This document shows, piece by piece, positions 1 through 7,361 of a stretch of DNA of 19,004 nucleotides. The position numbers were made by a program, and so were the translations under genes. This DNA comes from CAIXYX01 sp043806415 (lineage in GTDB: Archaea > Micrarchaeota > Micrarchaeia > Anstonellales > Anstonellaceae), in contig JAZDHB010000082.1 in assembly GCA_043806415.1 (NCBI GenBank), positions 1 to 19,004 of the forward strand. Reading direction: 5' to 3'. Under the pieces are notes generated by a model. That model had not been told where the DNA came from and made no database searches. It was given only the letters and a program-made list of their open reading frames with translations. Within the stretch, counting starts at the first letter, position 1. Every line of letters begins with the position of its first letter.

Positions 1-132
1 GCGGCCGGGCCGCAGAACGTCACCGATGTGATGGTGGCCGGGAAGTGGCTCATGCGCGAAAAAGAGCTGGTCACGCTCGACGAGGAGAAGATAATGGACG
101 AGGCGCAGAGAATCGCCGGGAAGCTGGGATAG
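1..132 (+). CDS. C-terminal fragment of an amidohydrolase, probably of the MtaD/SsnA (5'-methylthioadenosine/S-adenosylhomocysteine deaminase) type
   Basis: The frame is open from base 1 and ends at TAG 130-132, giving 43 residues of a protein that starts outside the window. The segment VTDVMVAGKWLMREKELVT followed by LDEEKIMDEAQ resembles the last beta strands and helix of metal-dependent amidohydrolases of the MtaD/SsnA/TrzN group. In that group, this end forms the small composite beta-sandwich next to the TIM barrel ('V..V.V.G..V...G....D...'). No catalytic residue lies in the visible part, so the substrate cannot be told. Guanine deaminase or dihydroorotase-like members share this tail. 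The next gene starts 66 bases downstream on the same strand. Confidence 0.55.
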   Translation, partial: AAGPQNVTDVMVAGKWLMREKELVTLDEEKIMDEAQRIAGKLG

Positions 133-140
133 GAAGATTT

Positions 141-160
141 CGGCAGGTATTTTTCTGCCG
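141..160. terminator. Small hairpin with a T-rich loop just after the amidohydrolase stop
   Basis: CGGCAG (141-146) and CTGCCG (155-160) are exact reverse complements around an 8-nt loop that carries five T in a row. It begins 8 bases after the stop codon. Archaeal termination relies mainly on T-runs, so a terminator role is possible but weakly supported. It could equally be a leader element of the next gene. Confidence 0.3.
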
Positions 161-198
161 ATCGATTTGGAAGCGGAATAATTCTTGGAGTGGATTGC

Positions 199-1230
199 AT
201 GAACCACCAATTCATACCGTCGAACAAGGCAAGAACGGGCATCGAGTCCATCCGCGCCATCCAGGTGCCGGCCCACCGGCTGACCCACACTTTCCTGGAG
301 AAAGGCTCGTACGACGCCGCGCGCCAAACGATCCGGGAAATAGGCGAGGCCGCAGGAAAAACCTTCAGGCTCGCGAACGGGGTTGATTTCGACCAGTGGA
401 ACCCGGCGCATCAGGAGGAGATGCTCAAGCACATGCACGACGATGCGCGCATGATAAGAGTGCTTGGCGCGCTCGGGCTTCCTGAGAGCCAGCTTTCCAA
501 CATCCAGATCCCGTGGTGGAACAAGATCGCGGCAAAGGAGGCCGGATACGATCTGATTTTCCACAATTGCCATGTCATGATCGAGCCAAGGCATTCCTAT
601 CAGACCCAGGCGATGCGCGCCGGCTTTGAGATTGAGGGCATGAACGCGGTCTCAGTCGTCGGGCTGGCCGTGAGCGAGGACAACTATTTCGTGATGGGGT
701 TGAGAGGAGGGCGGAATTACCCGATGACGTATTATTACTCGGCCGGAGCCCTCGGCTTGACGGAAGAGCTCAAGGCCGGCACCGAAACGATATGGGATTT
801 CTACGCAAAGCACAAGCTCGTGGAATACCCGATCGAGGCCCGCGAGATAACGTCCGCGAGTTTGGAATACAGGCTCCAGCTCCATGGCGGGGACTGGGAT
901 ATATCATACGTATTCTTGTTCAAGACCGGCCTGAAATTCGCCGAGATCGAGAAGAGGCATGCCGAACGCCTCAAGGATCCTAAAAGATACCCGGATGCCG
1001 GAGAGCACATCCGATTCGAGCCCGTGGCGATAGACGAAAAAAGCATCGTGTCGTTCGTTGAGAAATATTACCGGGGCGTCGTGGATAACGACAAGAACCG
1101 CAGATACGAGGACCGGCTCCTGCTTCCGCAGGCCGCCGGCCCGCTGTTGGCGTATGCGAGCGCCCGCAGCAAGAAACATGCCGACTATCTCCCGTTGCTG
1201 GATTCGCTGGCGCAAGAGGGCAAAAATTAG
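199..1230 (+). CDS. Uncharacterised protein, possibly with a divergent Nudix-like fold
   Basis: 343 residues from ATG 199. An in-frame GTG lies at 190, but a GGAG at 187-190 sits 8 nt before the ATG and favours 199. The protein looks soluble, with no signal peptide or membrane segment. The central part (about 148-250) has VSVVGLAVSEDNYFVMGLRG, then YYYSAGALGLTEE and a helix ETIWDFYAKHKLVEY, then an ISYVFLFKTGL strand. This order (strand, GLRGG, 'P.G.L' glycine loop, helix, strand) recalls Nudix-type proteins that have lost the canonical GX5EX7REUXEEXGU box. I do not see that box, so hydrolase activity cannot be claimed. The N-terminal 120 residues are helical and unrecognised. Codon use matches the neighbours and the frame is intact, so the gene is convincing although the function is not. 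Confidence 0.6.
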   Translation: MNHQFIPSNKARTGIESIRAIQVPAHRLTHTFLEKGSYDAARQTIREIGEAAGKTFRLANGVDFDQWNPAHQEEMLKHMHDDARMIRVLGALGLPESQLSNIQIPWWNKIAAKEAGYDLIFHNCHVMIEPRHSYQTQAMRAGFEIEGMNAVSVVGLAVSEDNYFVMGLRGGRNYPMTYYYSAGALGLTEELKAGTETIWDFYAKHKLVEYPIEAREITSASLEYRLQLHGGDWDISYVFLFKTGLKFAEIEKRHAERLKDPKRYPDAGEHIRFEPVAIDEKSIVSFVEKYYRGVVDNDKNRRYEDRLLLPQAAGPLLAYASARSKKHADYLPLLDSLAQEGKN

Positions 1231-1234
1231 GTTT

Positions 1235-1330
1235 ATCCGACCTGCTTCTTCCGGGCTTCATTCGATAGGTTTCTTTCGAGCTTATTCGACCCATCTCTTC
1301 TTTTTCATTCGATCTGCTTCTTCTCTTTTA
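1235..1330. repeat. Degenerate ~24-nt tandem repeat between convergent gene ends
   Basis: The core AT(T/C)CGA(C/T) starts at 1235, 1260, 1284 and 1307, so the spacings are 25, 24 and 23 nt. Each core is followed by a pyrimidine-rich stretch with TTCTT-like words. The array fills the gap between the unknown gene's stop (1230) and the end of ThrRS, and its last copy encodes the final ThrRS residues (KEKKQIE and stop, read on -). The plus strand is T-rich here and could end transcription. Confidence 0.5.
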
Positions 1331-3212
1331 TCATCGCCTTCATGTGCTTGATGAATTCATCGACCTGCATCGGCACGCGCTTGCCCTTGCGGTCGCGCAC
1401 GTCGAGGCGGCCCGTGTCGATCTCGTTCTTGCCCACCGCGAGCATGTAGGGCACTTTCTGCATCTGCGCGTCCCGGATCCTCGAGGAGATGGTGTCGTCG
1501 CGCTCGTCCAGTTCCGAGCGGAAGCCCTCTTTGAGGAACTTCTCGTGCAATGCCTTGGCGAACGCCTTGTGCTCCTTGGCGATGGGAAGCACGGAAATCT
1601 GGACCGGCGAGAGCCAGACCGGGAAGGCGCCGGCGTAATGCTCGATGAGGATACCCATGAATCGCTCCATCGAGCCGTAGATCACGCGGTGGAGCGCGAT
1701 GGGCGTGTGCAGCTGGTCGTCCGAGCCCGTGTAGGCGAGGTTGAAGCGCATGGGCATCTGGAAGTCCACCTGCACGGTGGCGCACTGCCACGAGCGGCCG
1801 ATGGCGTCCTTGATCTTGAAATCGATCTTGGGGCCGTAGAACGCGCCGTCGCCGGCATTGATCACGTAGGGCAGGCCGATGCCCTTGAGGGCCGAATGCA
1901 GGGCTCCCTCCGCGCGGTCCCACGTCGCCTTCTCGCCCATGAATTTCTCCGGGCGCGTGGAGAGCTCGGCCGTGTAGGTGAAACCGAAGGTCTTGTAGAA
2001 TTTGTCCACGAGGCGGATGACACCGACGACCTCGCTCTCGATCTGCTCCTCGCTCACGAAGAGGTGCGAGTCGTCCTGCGTGAAGGCGCGCACGCGCACC
2101 ATGCCCGAGAGCACGCCGGACAGCTCGTGCCGGTGCACGAGGCCCATCTCGCACAGGCGCAGGGGCAGCTCTTTGTAGGAGCGCGAAGTGCTCCCGAACA
2201 CCAGCATGGCGCCGGGGCAGTTCATGGGCTTGACCGCGTAGGCCTGCTCGTCGATCTGCGTGAAATACATGTTCTCCTTGTAATGGTCCCAGTGGCCGGA
2301 CTGGTGCCAGAGCTGCTCGTTCATGACGAGCGGGGTCTTGATCTCCTGATAGCCGGCCGCGCGGTGCTCCTCGCGCCAGAACTTCTCCAATTCGTTGCGG
2401 ATGACCATGCCCTTGGGCAGGAGGAACGGCATGCCGGGGGCCATCTCCGAGAAGTGGATGAGCCCGAGCTTGAGGCCGACCTTTCGGTGGTCGCGCTTCT
2501 CGGCCTCGTCGATGCGCATGAGGTGCTCGGAAAGCTTCTTCTCGTCGTCGAAGCTGATGCCGTAGATGCGCTGCAGCTGGTCGTTCTTGGCGTCGGCGCG
2601 CCAGTAGGCGCCCGCCACTTTCGTGAGCTTGAAGGCCTTGATACGGCCGGTGGATGGCACGTGCGGGCCGGCGCACAAATCGAAAAAGGAATTGTTGTAA
2701 TAAACCGAAACCTTGCCGCCCTCGATGCCGTTAATCAGTTCGCGCTTGTAGGCATTGGAGGGATAAAGGGCGAGGGCCTTGTCCTTGGGCATCTCCACCC
2801 GCTCGAAGGGCTGGTCCTCGGCGACGATGTTCTTCATCTCCGCCTCGATTTTGACCAGATCGTCCGGCGAGAGCGGCGGGATTCCGCCGATGTCGTAATA
2901 GAAACCCTCATCCACCACGGGACCGATGGCGAGCTGGGCTTTTGGGAAAAGGCGGAGCACGGCCTGCGCCATGACGTGCGCGGACGAGTGGCGGAACACC
3001 CCGAGCCCTTCGGGCGAGTCGGCCTTGAGGAGGACGAGCTTGGCCGGGCCGCCGATCTTGTGCGAGAGGTCAACCAGCTGGCCGTCGAGCTTGGCCGCGA
3101 TGACGACTTGCGCCAGCTTCGGGCCGATGAGCTTGGCGGCATCGAGCACGCTCGCGCCCTCGGGGACCGGCAGGATCTTGCCGTCCGGCAAGGTGATGGG
3201 GAAGGTGGACAT
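1305..3212 (-). CDS. thrS: Threonyl-tRNA synthetase, bacterial-type architecture
   Basis: 635 residues; charges tRNA-Thr with threonine in the cytoplasm. An N-terminal TGS domain (about 1-62) is followed by the tRNA_SAD editing domain with HSSAH (H75, H79) and C180/H184 in DLCAGPH, the four-residue site that clears mischarged Ser-tRNA. The class II core has motif 2 (RHELSGVLSGMVRVRAFTQ), the zinc ligands C332, H383 and H508, and motif 3 around HRVIYGSMERFMG. The anticodon-binding domain runs from about 535 to the end. Length and all key residues are normal. Many archaea instead use a synthetase with a D-aminoacyl deacylase-like editing domain, so this bacterial-type copy is a lineage hint or an old transfer. 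The start lies 32 nt after the stop of the upstream membrane protease gene, suggesting one transcript. Confidence 0.97.
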   Translation of the reverse strand: MSTFPITLPDGKILPVPEGASVLDAAKLIGPKLAQVVIAAKLDGQLVDLSHKIGGPAKLVLLKADSPEGLGVFRHSSAHVMAQAVLRLFPKAQLAIGPVVDEGFYYDIGGIPPLSPDDLVKIEAEMKNIVAEDQPFERVEMPKDKALALYPSNAYKRELINGIEGGKVSVYYNNSFFDLCAGPHVPSTGRIKAFKLTKVAGAYWRADAKNDQLQRIYGISFDDEKKLSEHLMRIDEAEKRDHRKVGLKLGLIHFSEMAPGMPFLLPKGMVIRNELEKFWREEHRAAGYQEIKTPLVMNEQLWHQSGHWDHYKENMYFTQIDEQAYAVKPMNCPGAMLVFGSTSRSYKELPLRLCEMGLVHRHELSGVLSGMVRVRAFTQDDSHLFVSEEQIESEVVGVIRLVDKFYKTFGFTYTAELSTRPEKFMGEKATWDRAEGALHSALKGIGLPYVINAGDGAFYGPKIDFKIKDAIGRSWQCATVQVDFQMPMRFNLAYTGSDDQLHTPIALHRVIYGSMERFMGILIEHYAGAFPVWLSPVQISVLPIAKEHKAFAKALHEKFLKEGFRSELDERDDTISSRIRDAQMQKVPYMLAVGKNEIDTGRLDVRDRKGKRVPMQVDEFIKHMKAMIKEKKQIE

Positions 3213-3244
3213 GGTCCATTCTAAGCAGATGAGATATTAAAAAA

Positions 3245-4903
3245 TCACCGGAAAAGCCACGGCAGGAAATTGACCACGAAGGCGATGAGCACGCTCCAGC
3301 CGATCACCTGCGCGACGAGCTTCGAACCCACGAGGTTCTCCGCCAGCTTGTAGCCGTCGGCCAGCTGGATGGGCAGGAGATTGACCATGCCCACGAGGAG
3401 GTTGAGGGCGAACGCGAGGCCCAGCGTGCGCAGGATGAAGCCGAGCCACTCGAATCCGGGCACGTACTGGAACTTGAAGCCCTCCCCGTCGAGCGTCACG
3501 TAGTCCATCTGGATGCCGATCTTGCCTTGCGCGTTGGCGGTGCGCGCGAATTCGCCCATGCTGGTGTTGATGACGAGCGATGAACCCGGCTCGAAGCTGT
3601 TGTTGCCGGGCAGGAGCGCATGGCCGCCGACCGAATACACGACGGCGCCTTCGGGAAGGGGCCCGGAGAGCACGCGCCATCCCTCGAGGCGCAGGGGGGT
3701 GGTGGCCACGAGCAGGGCCATCATCAGCATGAAGAGGACGAGGCAGGTGATCAGGTTGGCGGAGACCCCGGCCACCATCACGCGGTTGGCTTCGTGCTTG
3801 GGGACCTTGTCCATCTCCTTCTCGTCCGGCTCCACGAACGCGCCGAACGGCAGGATGCCGAAGAGCACCACACCGGCCGAATCGAGGCGGATCTTGCTCA
3901 CGCGCGCGAGCAGCCCGTGCGACATCTCGTGCACCACGAGCACGATCGCGAGCGCGAGGATGCCCTCGAATAGGGGGATGGTGACGCCGGGGATGATCGG
4001 GGAGCCGCCCGGTGCGGGGGCGGGGGCGCTCGAATCCTTCACGCCGGTGGCAATGGAGAGGAGGATGTGCCCGAACTTGAGCAGGATGGCCGGCAGGATC
4101 ATGGCCGCATAGGCCAGGATGGACAGGGTGGTGGTGGCCGCGAGCCCGCCGATGATCAGGATGGCGATCATGAGGGCCGCGAACAAGGTCAGATGGACGG
4201 GCGAACCGGCGATCGAGCCGTCAAAGAGCGTGATTTTGAGGAAATCCAGCGTGTCCAGGCTCGCCTTGGCCTGCGAGGTCGCGGTGCCCAGGTCCGTGGC
4301 GGTGGCCGGATTGTTCTGGCTCACCATCCCCACCACGATGCCCACCGCCATCTGCGAGACGAACAGCGAGAGGATGAGTAGCAGGGGGATGCCCGCCCCG
4401 TAGAGCAGGACGAGTTTGGCGGGCTGGCGGGATTTCTTCCCCAACAGGAAATACCCGCACAGGCCGTAGCCGAGCACGATGCCCAGGTCGGCAAGCACGT
4501 TCCAGACGTTCGCGTATTTGCGCGCCTGGCGGTCGATCCAGTCCAGGGTGCGCCGGTCCTTGAACATGATCAGGCCGTAGAAACCGTCCCAGCCCATCCA
4601 GCCGCGCATGGTCTCGCCGCCGAGCACCAGCAGGACGAGGGTGAGGGTGAGCTTGAGCACCACGGGCAGCACGAGCGCCTTGTCCCAGACGGAGGCGAAG
4701 AGGAAAATAAGAAGAGCGGAGAAAACCGTCAGGGCGGACCATTTCGCGAATTCGCTCTTCGGCCTCGATTTCCCGATTTGCTCGCGCATGGGCTTGAAAA
4801 CATCCGGGAATCCGGGCGACGCCGACTCGCTTGAGACGGCATGCTTGGGCCCGATCTTCTTCCTCCCTTGGGGCTTAGGCTCGGGACTGGGTTTGAGACT
4901 CAT
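3245..4903 (-). CDS. Site-2-protease-like (M50 family) multi-pass membrane metalloprotease
   Basis: 552 residues from ATG 4903; an ATG at 4927 is also in frame. A TATA-like box centred near 4928 is 25 nt before 4903, fitting a leaderless start there; a GGTGGT 6 nt before it could also act as a ribosome site. After a charged cytosolic N-terminus come about five hydrophobic segments (57-96, 137-155, 162-194, 236-288), a Pro/Ala/Gly linker (293-302), and the M50 core. The core carries HEMSH (325-329, the zinc-binding HExxH), the FGAFVEPDEKEMDKV loop, and NLLPIQLADGYK with the third zinc ligand D516. A PDZ-like insert lies between (about 412-480). Family members cut transmembrane helices of regulatory or secreted proteins. 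The large N-terminal membrane part is unusual next to minimal S2Ps, and the substrate is unknown. Confidence 0.88.
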   Translation of the reverse strand: MSLKPSPEPKPQGRKKIGPKHAVSSESASPGFPDVFKPMREQIGKSRPKSEFAKWSALTVFSALLIFLFASVWDKALVLPVVLKLTLTLVLLVLGGETMRGWMGWDGFYGLIMFKDRRTLDWIDRQARKYANVWNVLADLGIVLGYGLCGYFLLGKKSRQPAKLVLLYGAGIPLLLILSLFVSQMAVGIVVGMVSQNNPATATDLGTATSQAKASLDTLDFLKITLFDGSIAGSPVHLTLFAALMIAILIIGGLAATTTLSILAYAAMILPAILLKFGHILLSIATGVKDSSAPAPAPGGSPIIPGVTIPLFEGILALAIVLVVHEMSHGLLARVSKIRLDSAGVVLFGILPFGAFVEPDEKEMDKVPKHEANRVMVAGVSANLITCLVLFMLMMALLVATTPLRLEGWRVLSGPLPEGAVVYSVGGHALLPGNNSFEPGSSLVINTSMGEFARTANAQGKIGIQMDYVTLDGEGFKFQYVPGFEWLGFILRTLGLAFALNLLVGMVNLLPIQLADGYKLAENLVGSKLVAQVIGWSVLIAFVVNFLPWLFR

Positions 4904-4923
4904 CGTAATACCACCAGCACAAT

Positions 4924-4932
4924 GCATAAAAG
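4924..4932 (-). promoter_or_regulatory. TATA-like box of the S2P-ThrRS operon
   Basis: CTTTTATGC on the minus strand, centred 25 nt upstream of ATG 4903. That is the spacing expected between a TATA box and an archaeal transcription start, so the mRNA would begin at or near the start codon. The same TTTTATGC word recurs at 7971-7979 and 10546-10554. Confidence 0.45.
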
Positions 4933-5022
4933 GATTGGGGCCCGATGATTGAAGAGGCGGGAGAATGTGGATTGGGACGGAGAACGGGAGAAAAGAGCAA
5001 GGGATAAGGCAACCGCAGGGCG

Positions 5023-5034
5023 AAAATCGATTTT
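5023..5034. promoter_or_regulatory. 12-bp perfect palindrome upstream of the aMBF1 gene
   Basis: AAAATCGATTTT ends 15 nt before the ATG at 5050. A weak TATA-like GGATAAGG at 5001-5008 would put the transcription start over this palindrome, an operator-like place. It might instead simply be an AT-rich promoter element. Confidence 0.3.
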
Positions 5035-5049
5035 ATCAGGGCTGATCAC

Positions 5050-5556
5050 ATGGATTGCGAAGTTTGCGGGGCTGAGGAAGCCCAATTCGTGACAATCATC
5101 GAGGGCGCCCGCCTGAAGACCTGCGCCACGTGCGCGCACATGGGCCGGATCGTATCCGCCCCCACCGTCCCGCGCCCGGCCAAACCCGATTTCGGCAGCG
5201 CGGGCTCCGGGCCGGGCATGGACGCGATGGCCAGGGGCGAGCAGTCGTTCGAGCTGGTCGAAGGGTACGGGACAACCATCGCGGAGGCGAGGCAGCGCAT
5301 GCGCCTGCCGCTCGCGGTGATCGCCGAGAAGCTCTCGGAGAAGGAATCGTACCTCGAGCGCATCGAGCACGAGAAGGCCCGGCCGCTGCCCGAGCTGGCC
5401 CGGCGGATCGAGAAGGAATTGGGCGTGAAAATCATCGAGGAGGGAGGCGCGGGCGCGCCGGCGGGCGAGGGGCCCGGCAAGCCGGCTTTCAAGGGGCCGG
5501 TGACGCTCGGCGACATCCTGGAACTCGAACTGAAGAAAAAAACAGGAAAGAAATAG
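5050..5556 (+). CDS. Archaeal multiprotein bridging factor 1 (aMBF1): zinc ribbon plus Cro/C1-type helix-turn-helix
   Basis: 168 residues. The N-terminus has two CxxC pairs (C3/C6 and C25/C28) forming a zinc ribbon, then a flexible Pro/Gly linker (about 37-66). An XRE-type HTH follows (about 72-127), with AEARQRMRLPLAVIAEKL and the ESYLERIEHEKARPLPEL segment. The C-terminal GDILELELKKKTGKK tail is typical of the family. The eukaryotic counterpart bridges TBP and activators; archaeal aMBF1 associates with the ribosome and is implicated in translation. A partial ribosome site (GCTGATCA, close to GGTGATCA) precedes the ATG. FEN1 begins 34 nt downstream on the same strand, so the two are likely co-transcribed. 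Confidence 0.93.
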   Translation: MDCEVCGAEEAQFVTIIEGARLKTCATCAHMGRIVSAPTVPRPAKPDFGSAGSGPGMDAMARGEQSFELVEGYGTTIAEARQRMRLPLAVIAEKLSEKESYLERIEHEKARPLPELARRIEKELGVKIIEEGGAGAPAGEGPGKPAFKGPVTLGDILELELKKKTGKK

Positions 5557-5590
5557 GCCTGCTTGAATAATCGCATTTGCTGGGGATTTG

Positions 5591-6655
5591 ATGGGAGTTG
5601 ACCTCGGGGATTTGTGCATCCCCAAGCCGATTTCGTTCGACGACATGGCCGGCAAGGTCATCGCCGTGGACGGCAACAACACGCTCTACCAGTTCCTCTC
5701 GTCCATCCGGCAGGCGGACGGCACGCCGCTCATGGACAGCAAAGGGCGCGTGAGCGGGCACCTCACCGGCCTCTTCTACCGCTCGGTCAAGTGGCTCGAA
5801 TTCGGGATGAAACCGCTCTTCGTGTTCGACGGGAAACCGCCCGCCCTCAAAGCGCGCACCCTGCAGGGGAGGCGGGAGCGCAAGACGCAGGCGGGCGAAA
5901 AGATGGCCCAGGCGCTCAGCGAGGGAAGGACCGAAGACGCCCGGATGTATGCGCAGGCCACCAGCAAGCTGACGGGCGAGATGATCGCGCAGGCCGAGAC
6001 GCTGCTGGACGCGCTGGGAATCCCGCACATCCACGCGCCGTCCGAAGGCGAGGCGGAGGCGGCCGATTTGGTGAACCGGGGCGTGGCATGGGCCAGCGCC
6101 TCCCAGGATTACGATTCCGTGCTTTTCGGCGCGCCGCGCCTGGTGCGCAACCTCTCCACGTCGGGCAGGCGCAAGCTGCCCCGAAAGGATGAGTATGTGC
6201 AGGTCGAGCCCGAACTCATCACGCTCGATGACGTGCTCCGCTCTTCCTCGCTCAACCGCTACCAGCTGGCCTGGATCGGCATCCTGGTCGGCACGGACTT
6301 CAACGAGGGCGTGGACGGCATCGGGCCGAAGAAGGCGCACAAGCTCGTCTCGGACGCGCATTCGTTCAAGGAAGTGATCGCCCGCCTCCCGCCCGCCATG
6401 CGGGAACGGATCGGGAAAACCGACGAGGGCCCGGTCTGCGACATCGAGAACTGGGAGGAGATCGAGGAATTCTTCATGAAACCGCCCGTGAGCGGCACGG
6501 CATCCGTGATATTCGGAAAGCCCGACAAGGAGAAGACGGTGTCGTTCCTGTGCAAGGAATTCGACTTCTCTTCGGAGCGGGTGGGCCGGACGCTGGACGC
6601 GCTGGACAAGAAACAGAAGGAGAGCGGCGGGCAGACGAGATTGGGCGAATGGTAG
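5591..6655 (+). CDS. fen: Flap endonuclease 1
   Basis: 354 residues starting at MGVDLGDL; a TTG one codon earlier is not needed, since the family needs the N-terminal Met-Gly for catalysis, and a GGGGAT lies 4 nt upstream. FEN1 removes 5' flaps during Okazaki-fragment maturation and base-excision repair. The acidic active-site residues are all present: D27 (VDGNN), D80 (FVFDGKPP), E152/E154 (SEGEAEAADL), D173/D175 (QDYDS) and D236 (GTDFNEG). The helix-two-turn-helix GIGPKKA (244-250) binds DNA. The C-terminus QTRLGEW is a PCNA-interacting (PIP) motif. Length is normal. The gene follows aMBF1 at 34 nt in the same direction. Confidence 0.98.
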   Translation: MGVDLGDLCIPKPISFDDMAGKVIAVDGNNTLYQFLSSIRQADGTPLMDSKGRVSGHLTGLFYRSVKWLEFGMKPLFVFDGKPPALKARTLQGRRERKTQAGEKMAQALSEGRTEDARMYAQATSKLTGEMIAQAETLLDALGIPHIHAPSEGEAEAADLVNRGVAWASASQDYDSVLFGAPRLVRNLSTSGRRKLPRKDEYVQVEPELITLDDVLRSSSLNRYQLAWIGILVGTDFNEGVDGIGPKKAHKLVSDAHSFKEVIARLPPAMRERIGKTDEGPVCDIENWEEIEEFFMKPPVSGTASVIFGKPDKEKTVSFLCKEFDFSSERVGRTLDALDKKQKESGGQTRLGEW

Positions 6656-6725
6656 GAAAAAATAAATGAGTCTCGAAAAGTCCGCGCAGGATGAACTCGA
6701 CCCCGTCCTTGCCGCCGTCGTTTTG

Positions 6726-7112
6726 CTAGATGATTTGGATCTCGACTTTGTCCCCGTCCTTTAATTTGTATTTCTCGCGCAGGTTGTGCTCGGCCACGAA
6801 TTCGAGCACCGTCATCGGATGGTGATTGAGCAGGGGGAAGATGAGCACGCCCGGCGAATCGAGCAGACGCGCGCGCACGAGATTTATGCGGTAGAATTCC
6901 CGCCCGTTGAGCACGAACCCCGGCACATCGAGCCGGCCCTCGTTCTTAAGCACCTGCACGCGCAGCGCATCGGCCGGGGAGACCTCGATGTTCAGGGTGC
7001 CGGGGAAGGGCGCATATCCCAACTGGGCGGTAAAGGACGTCTGGTATGGCCCAAGGGACAGGAAGAACCGGCCCTGCCCCAGCCCCGGGATGACTTGGCC
7101 TCTGATGCGCAT
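6726..7112 (-). CDS. ribK: CTP-dependent riboflavin kinase (archaeal RibK, DUF120 family)
   Basis: 128 residues from ATG 7112, where MRIRGQVIPG begins the family's usual N-terminus; an upstream in-frame start at 7202 would add a non-conserved extension. The enzyme phosphorylates riboflavin to FMN using CTP rather than ATP. Visible family features are GLGQGRFFLSL (10-20), the nucleotide-loop FPGTLNIEV (36-44), the LLNHHPMTVLEFVAEHNLR region (94-112) and the C-terminal LKDGDKVEI (117-125). Length matches Methanocaldococcus RibK (about 130). It ends 70 bp from FEN1, with which it converges. FMN/FAD supply may serve the flavoprotein at 10586. Confidence 0.93.
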   Translation of the reverse strand: MRIRGQVIPGLGQGRFFLSLGPYQTSFTAQLGYAPFPGTLNIEVSPADALRVQVLKNEGRLDVPGFVLNGREFYRINLVRARLLDSPGVLIFPLLNHHPMTVLEFVAEHNLREKYKLKDGDKVEIQII

Positions 7113-7143
7113 GGCAAACCCAAGGGATATAAACTCGGGAAGG

Positions 7144-7153
7144 CTATAAAATA
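7144..7153 (-). promoter_or_regulatory. TATA-like box of ribK
   Basis: TATTTTATAG on the minus strand, centred about 37 nt before ATG 7112, would give a short leader of about 11 nt. A second TATA-like TTTATAT at 7127-7133 lies only 18 nt from the ATG and is less well placed. Confidence 0.4.
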
Positions 7154-7260
7154 CCGGCCGATGAAGATATGAACAACCGCTGATTCCAGATGATGTAGCC
7201 AATACAGCGTCTGAGGCCTTGAAACTTTTTTATGAATACCAGAATTATCCCCGTGCGACA

Positions 7261-7284
7261 AGCATCCGCCAGAAGGCGGATGCT
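7261..7284. repeat. Perfect hairpin 1 of a tandem pair
   Basis: A 10-bp perfect stem, AGCATCCGCC with GGCGGATGCT, around a 4-nt loop (AGAA on +, TTCT on -). It lies in the 249-bp gap between the MarC stop (7362) and the ribK start (7112), downstream of MarC on the minus strand. No long T-run follows it in either direction, so it is not a classical intrinsic terminator. Confidence 0.7.
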
Positions 7285-7288
7285 GCGC

Positions 7289-7308
7289 CGTCGGCCAAAA
7301 GGCCGACG
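7289..7308. repeat. Perfect hairpin 2 of a tandem pair
   Basis: An 8-bp perfect stem, CGTCGGCC with GGCCGACG, around AAAA (TTTT on -), 4 nt from hairpin 1. On the plus side it is followed by A-rich sequence that reads as T-runs on the minus strand just before the hairpin. The two stems differ in sequence but have the same build. Confidence 0.7.
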
Positions 7309-7361
7309 AGCGAAAAACTTTCAGTAAAAAACGTTCTGGCACACGAAATTTTTTCTGCCTT

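Noticed and set aside
1344..3224. 626-residue open frame antisense to ThrRS
   Set aside because: It mirrors ThrRS, which has every family motif. The frame is open because of GC-rich codon bias, and its product is low-complexity Val/Leu/His/Glu-rich with no motif.
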